Assembly: GCA_002722295.1 (NCBI GenBank)
Contig: PBLF01000029.1
Location: 178,978 to 242,977 of the forward strand
DNA from: Stappia sp.
GTDB taxonomy: Bacteria; Pseudomonadota; Alphaproteobacteria; Rhizobiales; Stappiaceae
Direction of reading: 5' to 3'
DNA: 64,000 nt
The position numbers and the translations under genes are program-made. The notes below the pieces were generated by a model. That model was not told the origin of the DNA. It made no database searches and saw only the letters and a program-made list of their open reading frames with translations. The number at the start of each line of letters is the position of its first letter. The first letter of the stretch is position 1. Positions 17,116-24,342 of this stretch are shown here, piece by piece.

Positions 17116-18420
17116 ATGAAAACCACAAGCTCCGGAATCTCTCGCCGTCACCTTCTCGCCATGGGCGCGGCCCTGCCGGCCGCTGGCATGATGTCGGGTC
17201 TGATCCGTCCGGCCATGGCCGCCGGCAAGACCAAGCTGCAGTTCATGTATCCGGTCGGCGTTTCGGGTGACATCAACAAGATCGTCACCGGGATGATCTC
17301 GCGCTTCAACGAGGAGCACCCCGAGATCGAGGTCGAGGCCATCTATGCCGGCAGCTACGACAACACCGAGCAGAAGGTCATCACGAGCCTCGGCGTCGGC
17401 GAGCCGCCGGCGCTGTGGCTGCCGATCAACTCCGCGCTGCAGACCTTCCTCGGTCTCGATGCGCTGGAGGACGTGACCGAGCAGGCCAAGGCCGACGACA
17501 TCTACGACGATTTCCTGCCGGGCTTCCTCAACACCTGCGTCTCCGACGAACGCCTGTACGGCTTGCCGTTCCAGCCTTCGACGCCGGTGCTCTACTACAA
17601 CAAGGATGCCTTCCGCGCCGCCGGCGTGGCGAAGGCCCCGGACACGTGGGACGAGCTTCTTGAGGTGGCGAAGGAACTCACCATCCGCGAGAATGGCGAG
17701 CTGAAGCGCTGGGGTCTCATCATCGGCGGCGGTTGGCACGACTGGATGTTCGAGTGCTACTGCCGGCAGAACGAGCTGGTGCCGTGGCAGAAGGACCGCG
17801 TGCTCTTCGACCGGCCCGAGGCGATCGACGCGCTCGAGTTCTGGGTGAAGATGGTCCAGGCGGGCGTAATGGCTCCGGCCTCGACGTGGCAGGGCTCGGC
17901 CAACGACTTCCTGGCCGGCAACACGGCCATGCTCTACCACTCGACCGGATCGCTCACGAACCTGCGCACCTCGGCGCCGTTCGAGGTCGGCGTTGCCTTC
18001 ATGCCGAAGAACAAGACCTACGGCGCGGCACAGGGCGGCGGCCCCCTGATGATCGCCAAGAACCAGACGGACGCCCAGAAGGAAGCTTCCTGGACGTTTG
18101 CCCGCTGGATGACCAACACCCAGAACCAGGCGAGCTGGAGCAAGGCGACGGGCTACCTCGCGGTGCGCAAGTCGTCCTGGGAATCTCCGGAAATGCAGAG
18201 CTACCTCCAGGATGTTCCGGAGGCCAAGGTCGCGCTCGACCAGGCGGCCTATGCCGGTGCCTTCCTTCAGGTGCCCGGCTATCACCGCGTGCGCGAGTAC
18301 CTGAAGAGCGCGCTCGACCGCACGCTCGCCGGCGAGATCGCACCCGATGCCGCGCTCAAGGATGCCAACGCGAACTCCAACCGCGAGATCGCCCGCATCC
18401 TGCGCCGCCAGAAGGGCTGA
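17116..18420 (+). CDS. Sugar ABC transporter substrate-binding protein (UgpB/MalE type), Tat-exported
   Basis: A 434-residue family 1 extracellular solute-binding protein. The N terminus has a twin-arginine signal (SRRHLLAMGA, then a hydrophobic segment and a PAMA-AG cleavage site), so it is exported folded. The mature part has the typical EEHPEIEVEAIYAGSYDNT and LYGLPFQPSTPVLYYNKDAF segments that contact ligand in UgpB-like proteins. It precedes two permeases and an ATPase in the same direction. The UgpB-like pattern suggests a glycerol-phosphate, polyol or sugar ligand, but the ligand is not determined. Confidence 0.88.
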   Translation: MKTTSSGISRRHLLAMGAALPAAGMMSGLIRPAMAAGKTKLQFMYPVGVSGDINKIVTGMISRFNEEHPEIEVEAIYAGSYDNTEQKVITSLGVGEPPALWLPINSALQTFLGLDALEDVTEQAKADDIYDDFLPGFLNTCVSDERLYGLPFQPSTPVLYYNKDAFRAAGVAKAPDTWDELLEVAKELTIRENGELKRWGLIIGGGWHDWMFECYCRQNELVPWQKDRVLFDRPEAIDALEFWVKMVQAGVMAPASTWQGSANDFLAGNTAMLYHSTGSLTNLRTSAPFEVGVAFMPKNKTYGAAQGGGPLMIAKNQTDAQKEASWTFARWMTNTQNQASWSKATGYLAVRKSSWESPEMQSYLQDVPEAKVALDQAAYAGAFLQVPGYHRVREYLKSALDRTLAGEIAPDAALKDANANSNREIARILRRQKG

Positions 18421-18448
18421 GCGGGGTCTTCCCCATGACCTGATCGTG

Positions 18449-18472
18449 GCGCGGGCTCTCGCGGGCCCGCGC
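18449..18472 (+). promoter_or_regulatory. Hairpin after the binding-protein gene
   Basis: GCGCGGGC pairs with GCCCGCGC (8 bp, 8-base loop) 28 bp after the binding-protein stop and before the first permease. There is no T-run, so a processing or attenuation role is likely, as at 9128 and 33798. Confidence 0.45.
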
Positions 18473-18545
18473 CCGTCTTCCGTTGCCGGGGGCGGCCCGT
18501 GGTCCGCCGCGTGATGTCCGTCTCGTGATCTCAGGAAATTTCGCC

Positions 18546-19448
18546 ATGTCGCAGGGTGCCGCCCGCGCACGCAGGAACGAGGCGCTTCTCGCCTACGCGC
18601 TGCTTTTTCCCTCCCTTGTCTTTCTCGGCTTGTTCACATACTTGCCGATCCTGCGCTCGTTCTGGTTTTCACTGCATGACGTGATGCTGGGCGACCCGGA
18701 CATCTTCTGGATGGGCGCCGACAACTATCTGCGTCTGATCGACGATCACCTGTTCTGGAAGGTGTTCGCGAATACAGCCTTCTACACGCTGACCACGATC
18801 CCGCTGGCCGTGACCGTCGCGCTTCTCATGGCGGTCGCGCTCGACAGCAAGCTGCGCGGGCTTGCCGTCTACCGCTCGGCATTCTTCTATCCGGTGATGA
18901 TCCCCTCGGTCGCGGCCGGCATGGTCTGGGTGTTTCTCTATGCCCCGGGATACGGGCCGATCAACGAGGCGCTGACCGCGCTCGGCCTGCCGCGCCTCGA
19001 CTGGCTCTATGACAGTGCCTGGGCACTTCCCGCGATCGTGCTGATGAGCATCTGGAAATACTCCGGCTACTTCATGCTGATCCTGCTCGCCGCGCTGAAG
19101 CTTGTGCCCTCGGATCTCTACGAGGCGGCGCGGCTGGACGGGGTGAGCGCGCCGCAGCGCCTGCTTCACATCACCATTCCGCTGATCTCGCCGACTCTCT
19201 ACTTCGTGATCGTGATCGGTATCCTGCACAGCTACCAGATCTTCGACTACGTCTACGTGATGACGCAGGGCGGTCCGGCGGACGCCACCAATGTGCTCAC
19301 CTTCTACATCTATCAGAACGGCTTCCAGTATCAGGACATCGGCTACGCCTCGACGCTGGCCAACACGCTGCTTGTCTTCGTGCTCGCCCTGATCGGCCTT
19401 CTCGCGGCCACGCTCGGCCGGCGCGTCCACTACCTGGGAGAACGCTGA
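18546..19448 (+). CDS. Sugar ABC transporter permease (UgpA/MalF type)
   Basis: A 300-residue inner-membrane protein with about six transmembrane segments. The EAA loop that docks on the ATPase is visible as YEAARLDGVSAPQRLLHITIPLISPTL near residue 200. The ATG at 18546 follows an AGGAAAT site; an upstream in-frame extension lacks support. The stop shares one base with the next permease start (TGATG). It pairs with the downstream permease to form the translocation channel. Confidence 0.9.
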   Translation: MSQGAARARRNEALLAYALLFPSLVFLGLFTYLPILRSFWFSLHDVMLGDPDIFWMGADNYLRLIDDHLFWKVFANTAFYTLTTIPLAVTVALLMAVALDSKLRGLAVYRSAFFYPVMIPSVAAGMVWVFLYAPGYGPINEALTALGLPRLDWLYDSAWALPAIVLMSIWKYSGYFMLILLAALKLVPSDLYEAARLDGVSAPQRLLHITIPLISPTLYFVIVIGILHSYQIFDYVYVMTQGGPADATNVLTFYIYQNGFQYQDIGYASTLANTLLVFVLALIGLLAATLGRRVHYLGER

Positions 19449-20284
19449 TGTCGGCTCGAACGCTTTCAAGTCGCCTGAGGGGCGGCTGGCTGCATCTCGT
19501 GCTGGTGCCGGTCGCGCTGTTGTGGCTGTCGCCGCTCGTATGGATCGTCCTGACCTCGCTGAAGACGAAGACCGAGGTCTTCGACCCGGAGGCGGGCTTC
19601 CTTCCGGCGGTGCTGAATTTCGCCAACTACCCCTCGACGCTCTCGGTCGCCCCCTTCGGCACCTATCTGCTGAACTCGGTCATCGTCACGGGGTCTATCC
19701 TCGTCTGCCAGCTCGTCACCATCACGCTTGCGGCCTACGCGTTTGCGCGGCTGGAGTTTCCCGGCAAGAAGCTGCTCTTCACCCTGTTCTTGCTGCAGGT
19801 GATGTTCCCGATCTACGCGATCTTTCTCACGAACTTCGTCACCTTGCGCGAGTTCGGCCTGGTTAACACGCTGGCCGCGATGGTCGTGCCCTTTGTCGCT
19901 TCGGGATACGGCACCTTCATGCTGCGTCAGTCGTTCCGCCAGGTGCCGCCGGAACTCTCCGACGCCGCGCGTCTCGACGGCTGCGGTCACTTCGGCATCC
20001 TCTGGCACGTCTACCTGCCGCTGGTTCAGCCGACCCTGGTGGCCTTCGCCATCATCTCGGTGGTGACCCACTGGAACGACTACATGTGGCCGCTTCTGGT
20101 CACCAATTCCGACAGCGTGCGCACGTTGCCCATCGGCCTCGGCCTGCTGGCGAAGTCCGACTCCGGCGCGGACTGGACGCGGCTGATGGCCGGCACGACC
20201 ATTGTCGTCTCGCCGCTGCTCATCGTCTTCGTGATCTTCCAGCGCCGCTTCATCGACAGTTTCATGCACACCGGCGTCAAGTAA
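19448..20284 (+). CDS. Sugar ABC transporter permease (UgpE/MalG type)
   Basis: A 278-residue inner-membrane protein with about six hydrophobic segments. The EAA motif region reads SDAARLDGCGHFGILWHVYLPLVQPTL around residue 175. The N-terminal TSLKTKTEVF and the VTHWNDYMWPL segment are typical of MalG-type subunits. It is coupled to the preceding permease by a one-base stop/start overlap and followed by the ATPase after 21 bp. Confidence 0.9.
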   Translation: MSARTLSSRLRGGWLHLVLVPVALLWLSPLVWIVLTSLKTKTEVFDPEAGFLPAVLNFANYPSTLSVAPFGTYLLNSVIVTGSILVCQLVTITLAAYAFARLEFPGKKLLFTLFLLQVMFPIYAIFLTNFVTLREFGLVNTLAAMVVPFVASGYGTFMLRQSFRQVPPELSDAARLDGCGHFGILWHVYLPLVQPTLVAFAIISVVTHWNDYMWPLLVTNSDSVRTLPIGLGLLAKSDSGADWTRLMAGTTIVVSPLLIVFVIFQRRFIDSFMHTGVK

Positions 20285-20305
20285 CGCCCATCCGGAGACC
20301 CGACC

Positions 20306-21373
20306 ATGGCCACCGTACAGTTGCAGGACATCTGCAAGTCCTACGGCTCCCGAAAGACCGTTCACGACGTCACGCTCACCGTCGAGGACCGCGAGTTCAT
20401 GGTGCTCGTGGGGCCGTCCGGCTGCGGGAAGTCCACTACGCTGCGCATGGTCGCGGGGCTGGAGGACATCACCTCCGGCCGTCTCGTGATCGACGGGCGC
20501 GACGTGACCGACGTGGCACCCCAGCAGCGTGACATTGCCATGGTGTTCCAGTCTTATGCGCTTTACCCGCACATGAGCGCCTGGAAGAACATGGCCTTCG
20601 GCCTGCAGAAGACCACGAAGCTTACGCGTGCCGAGATCGACGCGCGCATCCGGGAGGCGGCCGAGATCCTGCATATCACCGACCTTCTCGACCGGCGTCC
20701 GAAGGAGCTTTCGGGCGGAGAACGCCAGCGCGTCGCCATCGGTCGCGCGCTTGTGCGCCAGCCGCGCGTGTTTCTCTTCGACGAGCCGCTGTCGAACCTC
20801 GACGCCAAGCTGCGCAACCGGATGCGCTCGGAACTCAAGCGGCTGCACCAGGAACTCGGCCTGACGGTCATCTACGTGACGCACGACCAGATCGAGGCGA
20901 TGACGCTCGGCACGCGCGTGGCGATGATGTCCAAGGGATCGTTGCAGCAGGTCGGGCGCCCGATGGATATCTACATGAAGCCGGCGAACACCTTCGTCGC
21001 GACCTTCATCGGCTCACCGGAGATGGCGCTCATTCCCTGCAAGGGCGCGCGGCGCTCCGGCCTGGCCCATGACGCCTTCACTGGCCCGCTGGCGCTTGGC
21101 GGAACGGATGTGCCCGACGAAGTGCTGCTCGGCGTGCGTCCGGAGGAGGCGTGCCTCGTGCGCGAGGGCGGGATGGCACGCGCGCGCGTGCTTCAGAGCG
21201 AGCTGATCGGGGCAGAGGCGCTGGTGGAGGTTCAGCTTGGCGACGACCGCATGACGGTGCGCAGCGCGGTCGCCGACGCGCCCGCGGCAGGGGAGGAGAT
21301 CGGTCTTGATTTCGACCTCGACCGTGCGCGCCTCTTTCACGGCGCGACCGGACAGGCTATCGAACTCGGGTAA
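20306..21373 (+). CDS. Sugar ABC transporter ATP-binding protein (UgpC/MalK type)
   Basis: A 355-residue ATPase energising the importer. Walker A GPSGCGKST (about 37-45), Q-loop VFQSYALYPHM, signature LSGGERQRVAIGRAL, Walker B VFLFDEPLSNLDAKLR and the H-loop in VIYVTHDQ are intact. Residues beyond about 240 form the MalK/UgpC-type TOBE/OB regulatory domain, which in the family can bind regulatory proteins or metabolites. It should form a homodimer with the two permeases on the cytoplasmic face. Confidence 0.93.
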   Translation: MATVQLQDICKSYGSRKTVHDVTLTVEDREFMVLVGPSGCGKSTTLRMVAGLEDITSGRLVIDGRDVTDVAPQQRDIAMVFQSYALYPHMSAWKNMAFGLQKTTKLTRAEIDARIREAAEILHITDLLDRRPKELSGGERQRVAIGRALVRQPRVFLFDEPLSNLDAKLRNRMRSELKRLHQELGLTVIYVTHDQIEAMTLGTRVAMMSKGSLQQVGRPMDIYMKPANTFVATFIGSPEMALIPCKGARRSGLAHDAFTGPLALGGTDVPDEVLLGVRPEEACLVREGGMARARVLQSELIGAEALVEVQLGDDRMTVRSAVADAPAAGEEIGLDFDLDRARLFHGATGQAIELG

Positions 21374-21402
21374 CGGGCCCGGAGCCAAGGAGGAGGCGGA
21401 TC

Positions 21403-22167
21403 ATGGCACCGACACCCAGACAGGCCGAGATCCTGGGCGTGCTCAAGATGCGCGGCAAGGCGGCGATCTCGGAGCTTTCCGAGCTTCTGGAGGTGTCCGA
21501 CGAGACCGTGCGGCGGGACCTCAAGGGGCTCTCCGCCGACGGGCTGGTGGAGAAGTTTCACGGCGGCGTGCGCCTGTCGATCTCGCGCACCGAACCGCCG
21601 TTCGAGCGTCGGCTCCGCGACGCGGTGGAGGCCAAGCGCCGCATCGCGCGGCGTGCGGCGGCCTTCATCGACGAGGGCGCGACGGTCCTTCTCGACAATT
21701 CCACCACCGCGAGCTTCCTCGCCCGCGAGCTGGTGCACCGCGAGCCCATGACGATCCTGACGATCTCGCTCGAGATTGCCAACATCATCTCCCATGCGCC
21801 GACCGGCCACCGGCTGATCCTTCCCGCGGGAGAGGTCCGTGCCGAGGACCGCACCATCACGGGGGCGGGAACGGTCGAATACCTGTCGAGGTTCTCGCCC
21901 GGCTTCTTCGTCATGTCCGTGGTGGCCGGCTCGTCGCGCGGCTGCACGGACTTCGACCTGTTCGAGGCGGAATTCAAGCGGGCGATGATGCCGTTGGCCG
22001 ATCAGACCATGATGCTCATGGACGCGAGCAAGTTCGGCAAGTCCGGCCTGATTCATGTCTGCGACTGGGGAGAGATCGACGTTCTGGTCGCGGACCAGGT
22101 GCCCCGGGATGTGGCCGAGAGTTTCGAACACGGTCACCTGCTGATTGCCGGTGACGAGGACAGTTAG
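21403..22167 (+). CDS. DeoR family transcriptional regulator (GlpR-like)
   Basis: A 254-residue repressor. The N-terminal helix-turn-helix (RQAEILGVLKMRGKAAISELSELLEVSDETVRRDLKGL) is textbook DeoR, and the sensor domain from about residue 75 has the phosphosugar-isomerase-like fold with TVLLDNSTTASFLARELV and the C-terminal DASKFGKSGLIHVCDWGEIDVLVAD. Such sensors bind phosphorylated sugars or polyols. As the last gene of the ABC operon it most simply represses the operon from the sites near 16941-17012. A GGAGGAGG site supports the start. Confidence 0.88.
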   Translation: MAPTPRQAEILGVLKMRGKAAISELSELLEVSDETVRRDLKGLSADGLVEKFHGGVRLSISRTEPPFERRLRDAVEAKRRIARRAAAFIDEGATVLLDNSTTASFLARELVHREPMTILTISLEIANIISHAPTGHRLILPAGEVRAEDRTITGAGTVEYLSRFSPGFFVMSVVAGSSRGCTDFDLFEAEFKRAMMPLADQTMMLMDASKFGKSGLIHVCDWGEIDVLVADQVPRDVAESFEHGHLLIAGDEDS

Positions 22168-22178
22168 GGAAAGGGGAG

Positions 22179-22208
22179 GCGATCCCGGGGAGGGGCTCCC
22201 GGGATCGC
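22179..22208. terminator. Bidirectional hairpin terminator between convergent genes
   Basis: GCGATCCCGGG pairs perfectly with CCCGGGATCGC (11 bp, 8-base loop). It lies between the DeoR gene on the plus strand and the racemase-like gene on the minus strand. The T-run is weak. Confidence 0.6.
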
Positions 22209-22216
22209 ACGGCGCG

Positions 22217-22876
22217 TCAGGCGTCGGAAATCGCGCGGATCAGGTCCGCCTTGCGCTTTTCCGGTTCGGGATAGCCCTGACGCGAATGGGTGAGGCCGAG
22301 GCCGACGAAGCTTTCCGCCATCTTTACCGCGACCGGTACCGGGCGCGAGAGCGGTACATGGGCGGAGCCCTTCACCAGATCCGCCGCTCCGCCGGCAAGA
22401 ACGACCGCCTCGGCGTTTGCGGAATGTGCCGCAACGGCCTCCGCGTTCCCCACCTCGTGAAGACCCGCGCACTGGCGGTGCAGCGCGTTGTCATGCACGA
22501 GACGGCGGGCACGCTCGATGTCGCGGGATGTGGCCAGAACCGTGAAGGACCCGGCGAGCGTCAGTGCATGGAGCATGGCGGTCTTGCCCGCGCCGACAAC
22601 CGGAATCGCGAGCAGCGAACGCAGGGCGGAAACGCCGTAGTCGCCGAAGTCGGCCACGACGAGCGCGTCGAAGCCCTCTTCCATGGCGGTTTGTCCCGCC
22701 GCCATCATGGCAAGGTCCGCCAGTGCCCAGTCCTGCGCGCTGACGGGCGGAACGGAGGCGAGCGGTACGTTGCGCGTGACGATCTCCGTGCCCGGATCGG
22801 CTGCGGAACGGGCGGCCTCGATCTCTCCGGCGAGATCCACGTCTTCGGGAACGAGTACGAGAATGCGGGGCATCAT
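22217..22876 (-). CDS. Asp/Glu racemase superfamily protein lacking both catalytic cysteines (paralogue 1)
   Basis: A 219-residue protein with the aspartate/hydantoin racemase fold: ALVVADFGDYGVSALRSL and AEAVVLAGGAADL occupy the places of the two active-site motifs. Family racemases use two cysteines (as in IACFGDPG and LGCAG). Here the first is Asp (D76) and the second is replaced in LAGGAAD (residues 160-166); the only cysteine, C136, lies elsewhere. Ordinary two-base racemisation is therefore unlikely. It is the last gene of the long minus-strand operon and overlaps its paralogue by four bases. Hydantoin racemase, maleate isomerase or decarboxylase relatives are possible, but the activity is unknown. 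Confidence 0.8.
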   Translation of the reverse strand: MMPRILVLVPEDVDLAGEIEAARSAADPGTEIVTRNVPLASVPPVSAQDWALADLAMMAAGQTAMEEGFDALVVADFGDYGVSALRSLLAIPVVGAGKTAMLHALTLAGSFTVLATSRDIERARRLVHDNALHRQCAGLHEVGNAEAVAAHSANAEAVVLAGGAADLVKGSAHVPLSRPVPVAVKMAESFVGLGLTHSRQGYPEPEKRKADLIRAISDA

Positions 22877-23658
22877 GCGCCTCCCTTCGCGGCCTGGGCG
22901 TTGAGAACGTCCGCGGCTTCGCCCATGCGCCTGAAAACCTCGGCGGCGGGCGCGCGCGGCGCCGGGTAGCTCGCCCGGCTGTGCGAGAGCTGCAGCCGGA
23001 TCGCCGCATCGGCCATGCGGTAGGTCAGCGGTCCCGGGTTGAGGATCGGCACGGGCAGGCGTTCGGCAAGCCAGGTGTGCGCCTCATGCATGGTGGTGGA
23101 GCCGAGCATGATCACCTCGGCGCCATCCTCCGTCACCGCCTTCATCGCCGCGTCGTAGAGCGCGGGGAAGAACTCGTCCTCCTTGCCGGCGAGCAGGCTC
23201 TGGTTGTTCGGCTGCAGACCGGCGGAGCGGACCGAGGCGAGCTTGTGGGAAATGCCGAGTTCCGCGACGGTCTTGGAATAGAGGTGCCGCCAGCGGTCCC
23301 ACATGGCGAGCACGGAGAACTTCTCGCCGAGCATGAGCGCGGTGAGCATGGCGTGGCGCCCCGGCGCGATCACCGGGATCGACAGTACCGAACGCAGCGC
23401 CGACATACCGCTGTCGCTCACCGTGTCGATGCACACGGCGTCGAAGCCCTCGCGCTCGGCCTCAATGCCGGCTTCCAGGATGCCGATGTCGGCGAGCACG
23501 GAATCCTGCTGGCTGACGTAGTTGACGGGCGCGATGCGCACCGGACGGAATTCGAAGTCGATTCCCGGCCCCAGGCGCACGGCCTTGAGCTGCGCCTTGC
23601 GCTTCTCAAGGTTTTCCGCGCTCATCGGGAAGGGAACGATCACCAGAACCCTGGCCAT
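22873..23658 (-). CDS. Asp/Glu racemase superfamily protein lacking both catalytic cysteines (paralogue 2)
   Basis: A 261-residue paralogue of the next gene in the operon. The first active-site motif reads AVCIDTVSDSGM, with Thr79 where the family has Cys (C76 is three residues away), and the second reads VIMLGSTTMHE, with Ser187 in place of Cys. Both paralogues end in a LSHSRASYP / LTHSRQGYP motif, so they probably bind related ligands and may form a heteromer. The ATGA overlap favours equimolar synthesis. The role of the superfamily fold here is open: ligand isomerase, lyase or non-enzymatic binding protein. Confidence 0.8.
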   Translation of the reverse strand: MARVLVIVPFPMSAENLEKRKAQLKAVRLGPGIDFEFRPVRIAPVNYVSQQDSVLADIGILEAGIEAEREGFDAVCIDTVSDSGMSALRSVLSIPVIAPGRHAMLTALMLGEKFSVLAMWDRWRHLYSKTVAELGISHKLASVRSAGLQPNNQSLLAGKEDEFFPALYDAAMKAVTEDGAEVIMLGSTTMHEAHTWLAERLPVPILNPGPLTYRMADAAIRLQLSHSRASYPAPRAPAAEVFRRMGEAADVLNAQAAKGGA

Positions 23659-23721
23659 GGCTTTCCTCCTGAATGTTGGTTGCGCCCCGGACGAGAACCG
23701 GGGCGGCGTTCGGCGGCTCGG

Positions 23722-24342
23722 TCAGCCCGGAAATTCCCGGCTGACGTCGTCGATGGAGGCGACCCGGCACACCGGTTTCAGCGCGGCGATGGCGGTATCG
23801 TGTGTTTCCTTCGAGAAGGCGGCACAGCCATCGGCAAGCACCGTGACATCGAAGTCGCGCACATGCGCGTCGCGCACCGTCGAGGCGACGCCACCGTTGG
23901 TGACGATGCCGCAAACCAGGAGCCTGCGGATCGCGCATTTGCGCAGCACCCACTCGAGCCGGGTCATGTAGAAGGCGGAATAGGCGACCTTCTCGACACT
24001 GAGGTCGGCCGGCGCGAGTTCGTCGACGAGCTGGTGTCCCCAGCCGCCGGGCACGAAGTCGCCCTTCGCGAGGAAGGGGCGAAGCTCCTTCAGGTGCGGC
24101 GAAATCAGCGGTTCGCCGCCCTTGGCCGGCACCAGCGTGAACTGGGTCGAGATGATCCAGCCCCCGGCCTGCCGGATGCGGTTTGCCAGCGGCGCAATGC
24201 GCGCCGGCAATGCTGCGATCTCTTCCGCGCCCTGGCCCGCGCGCCCGTAGGCGCCCCTGGGATGCAGGAAGTCGTTCTGCAGGTCGACGATGAGAAGCCC
24301 TGTCTCGGCCGCCGGGACCGGTTCGTGTGCTCCAGCCATCAT
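23722..24342 (-). CDS. Isochorismatase-family hydrolase with the catalytic Cys replaced by Gly
   Basis: A 206-residue protein of the cysteine hydrolase family (N-carbamoylsarcosine amidase, nicotinamidase, isochorismatase). Asp20 in LLIVDLQNDF and Lys118 in VEKVAYSAF are present. The nucleophile position in the TN-x-C-V motif reads TNGGV (Gly151), so the usual thioester amidase mechanism is not available. True isochorismatases such as PhzD also work without this cysteine, using the Asp. The start overlaps the HyuA stop (ATGATG, two possible Met). Next to HyuAB an amidase of N-carbamoyl compounds would be expected, which makes the substitution notable. Confidence 0.83.
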   Translation of the reverse strand: MMAGAHEPVPAAETGLLIVDLQNDFLHPRGAYGRAGQGAEEIAALPARIAPLANRIRQAGGWIISTQFTLVPAKGGEPLISPHLKELRPFLAKGDFVPGGWGHQLVDELAPADLSVEKVAYSAFYMTRLEWVLRKCAIRRLLVCGIVTNGGVASTVRDAHVRDFDVTVLADGCAAFSKETHDTAIAALKPVCRVASIDDVSREFPG

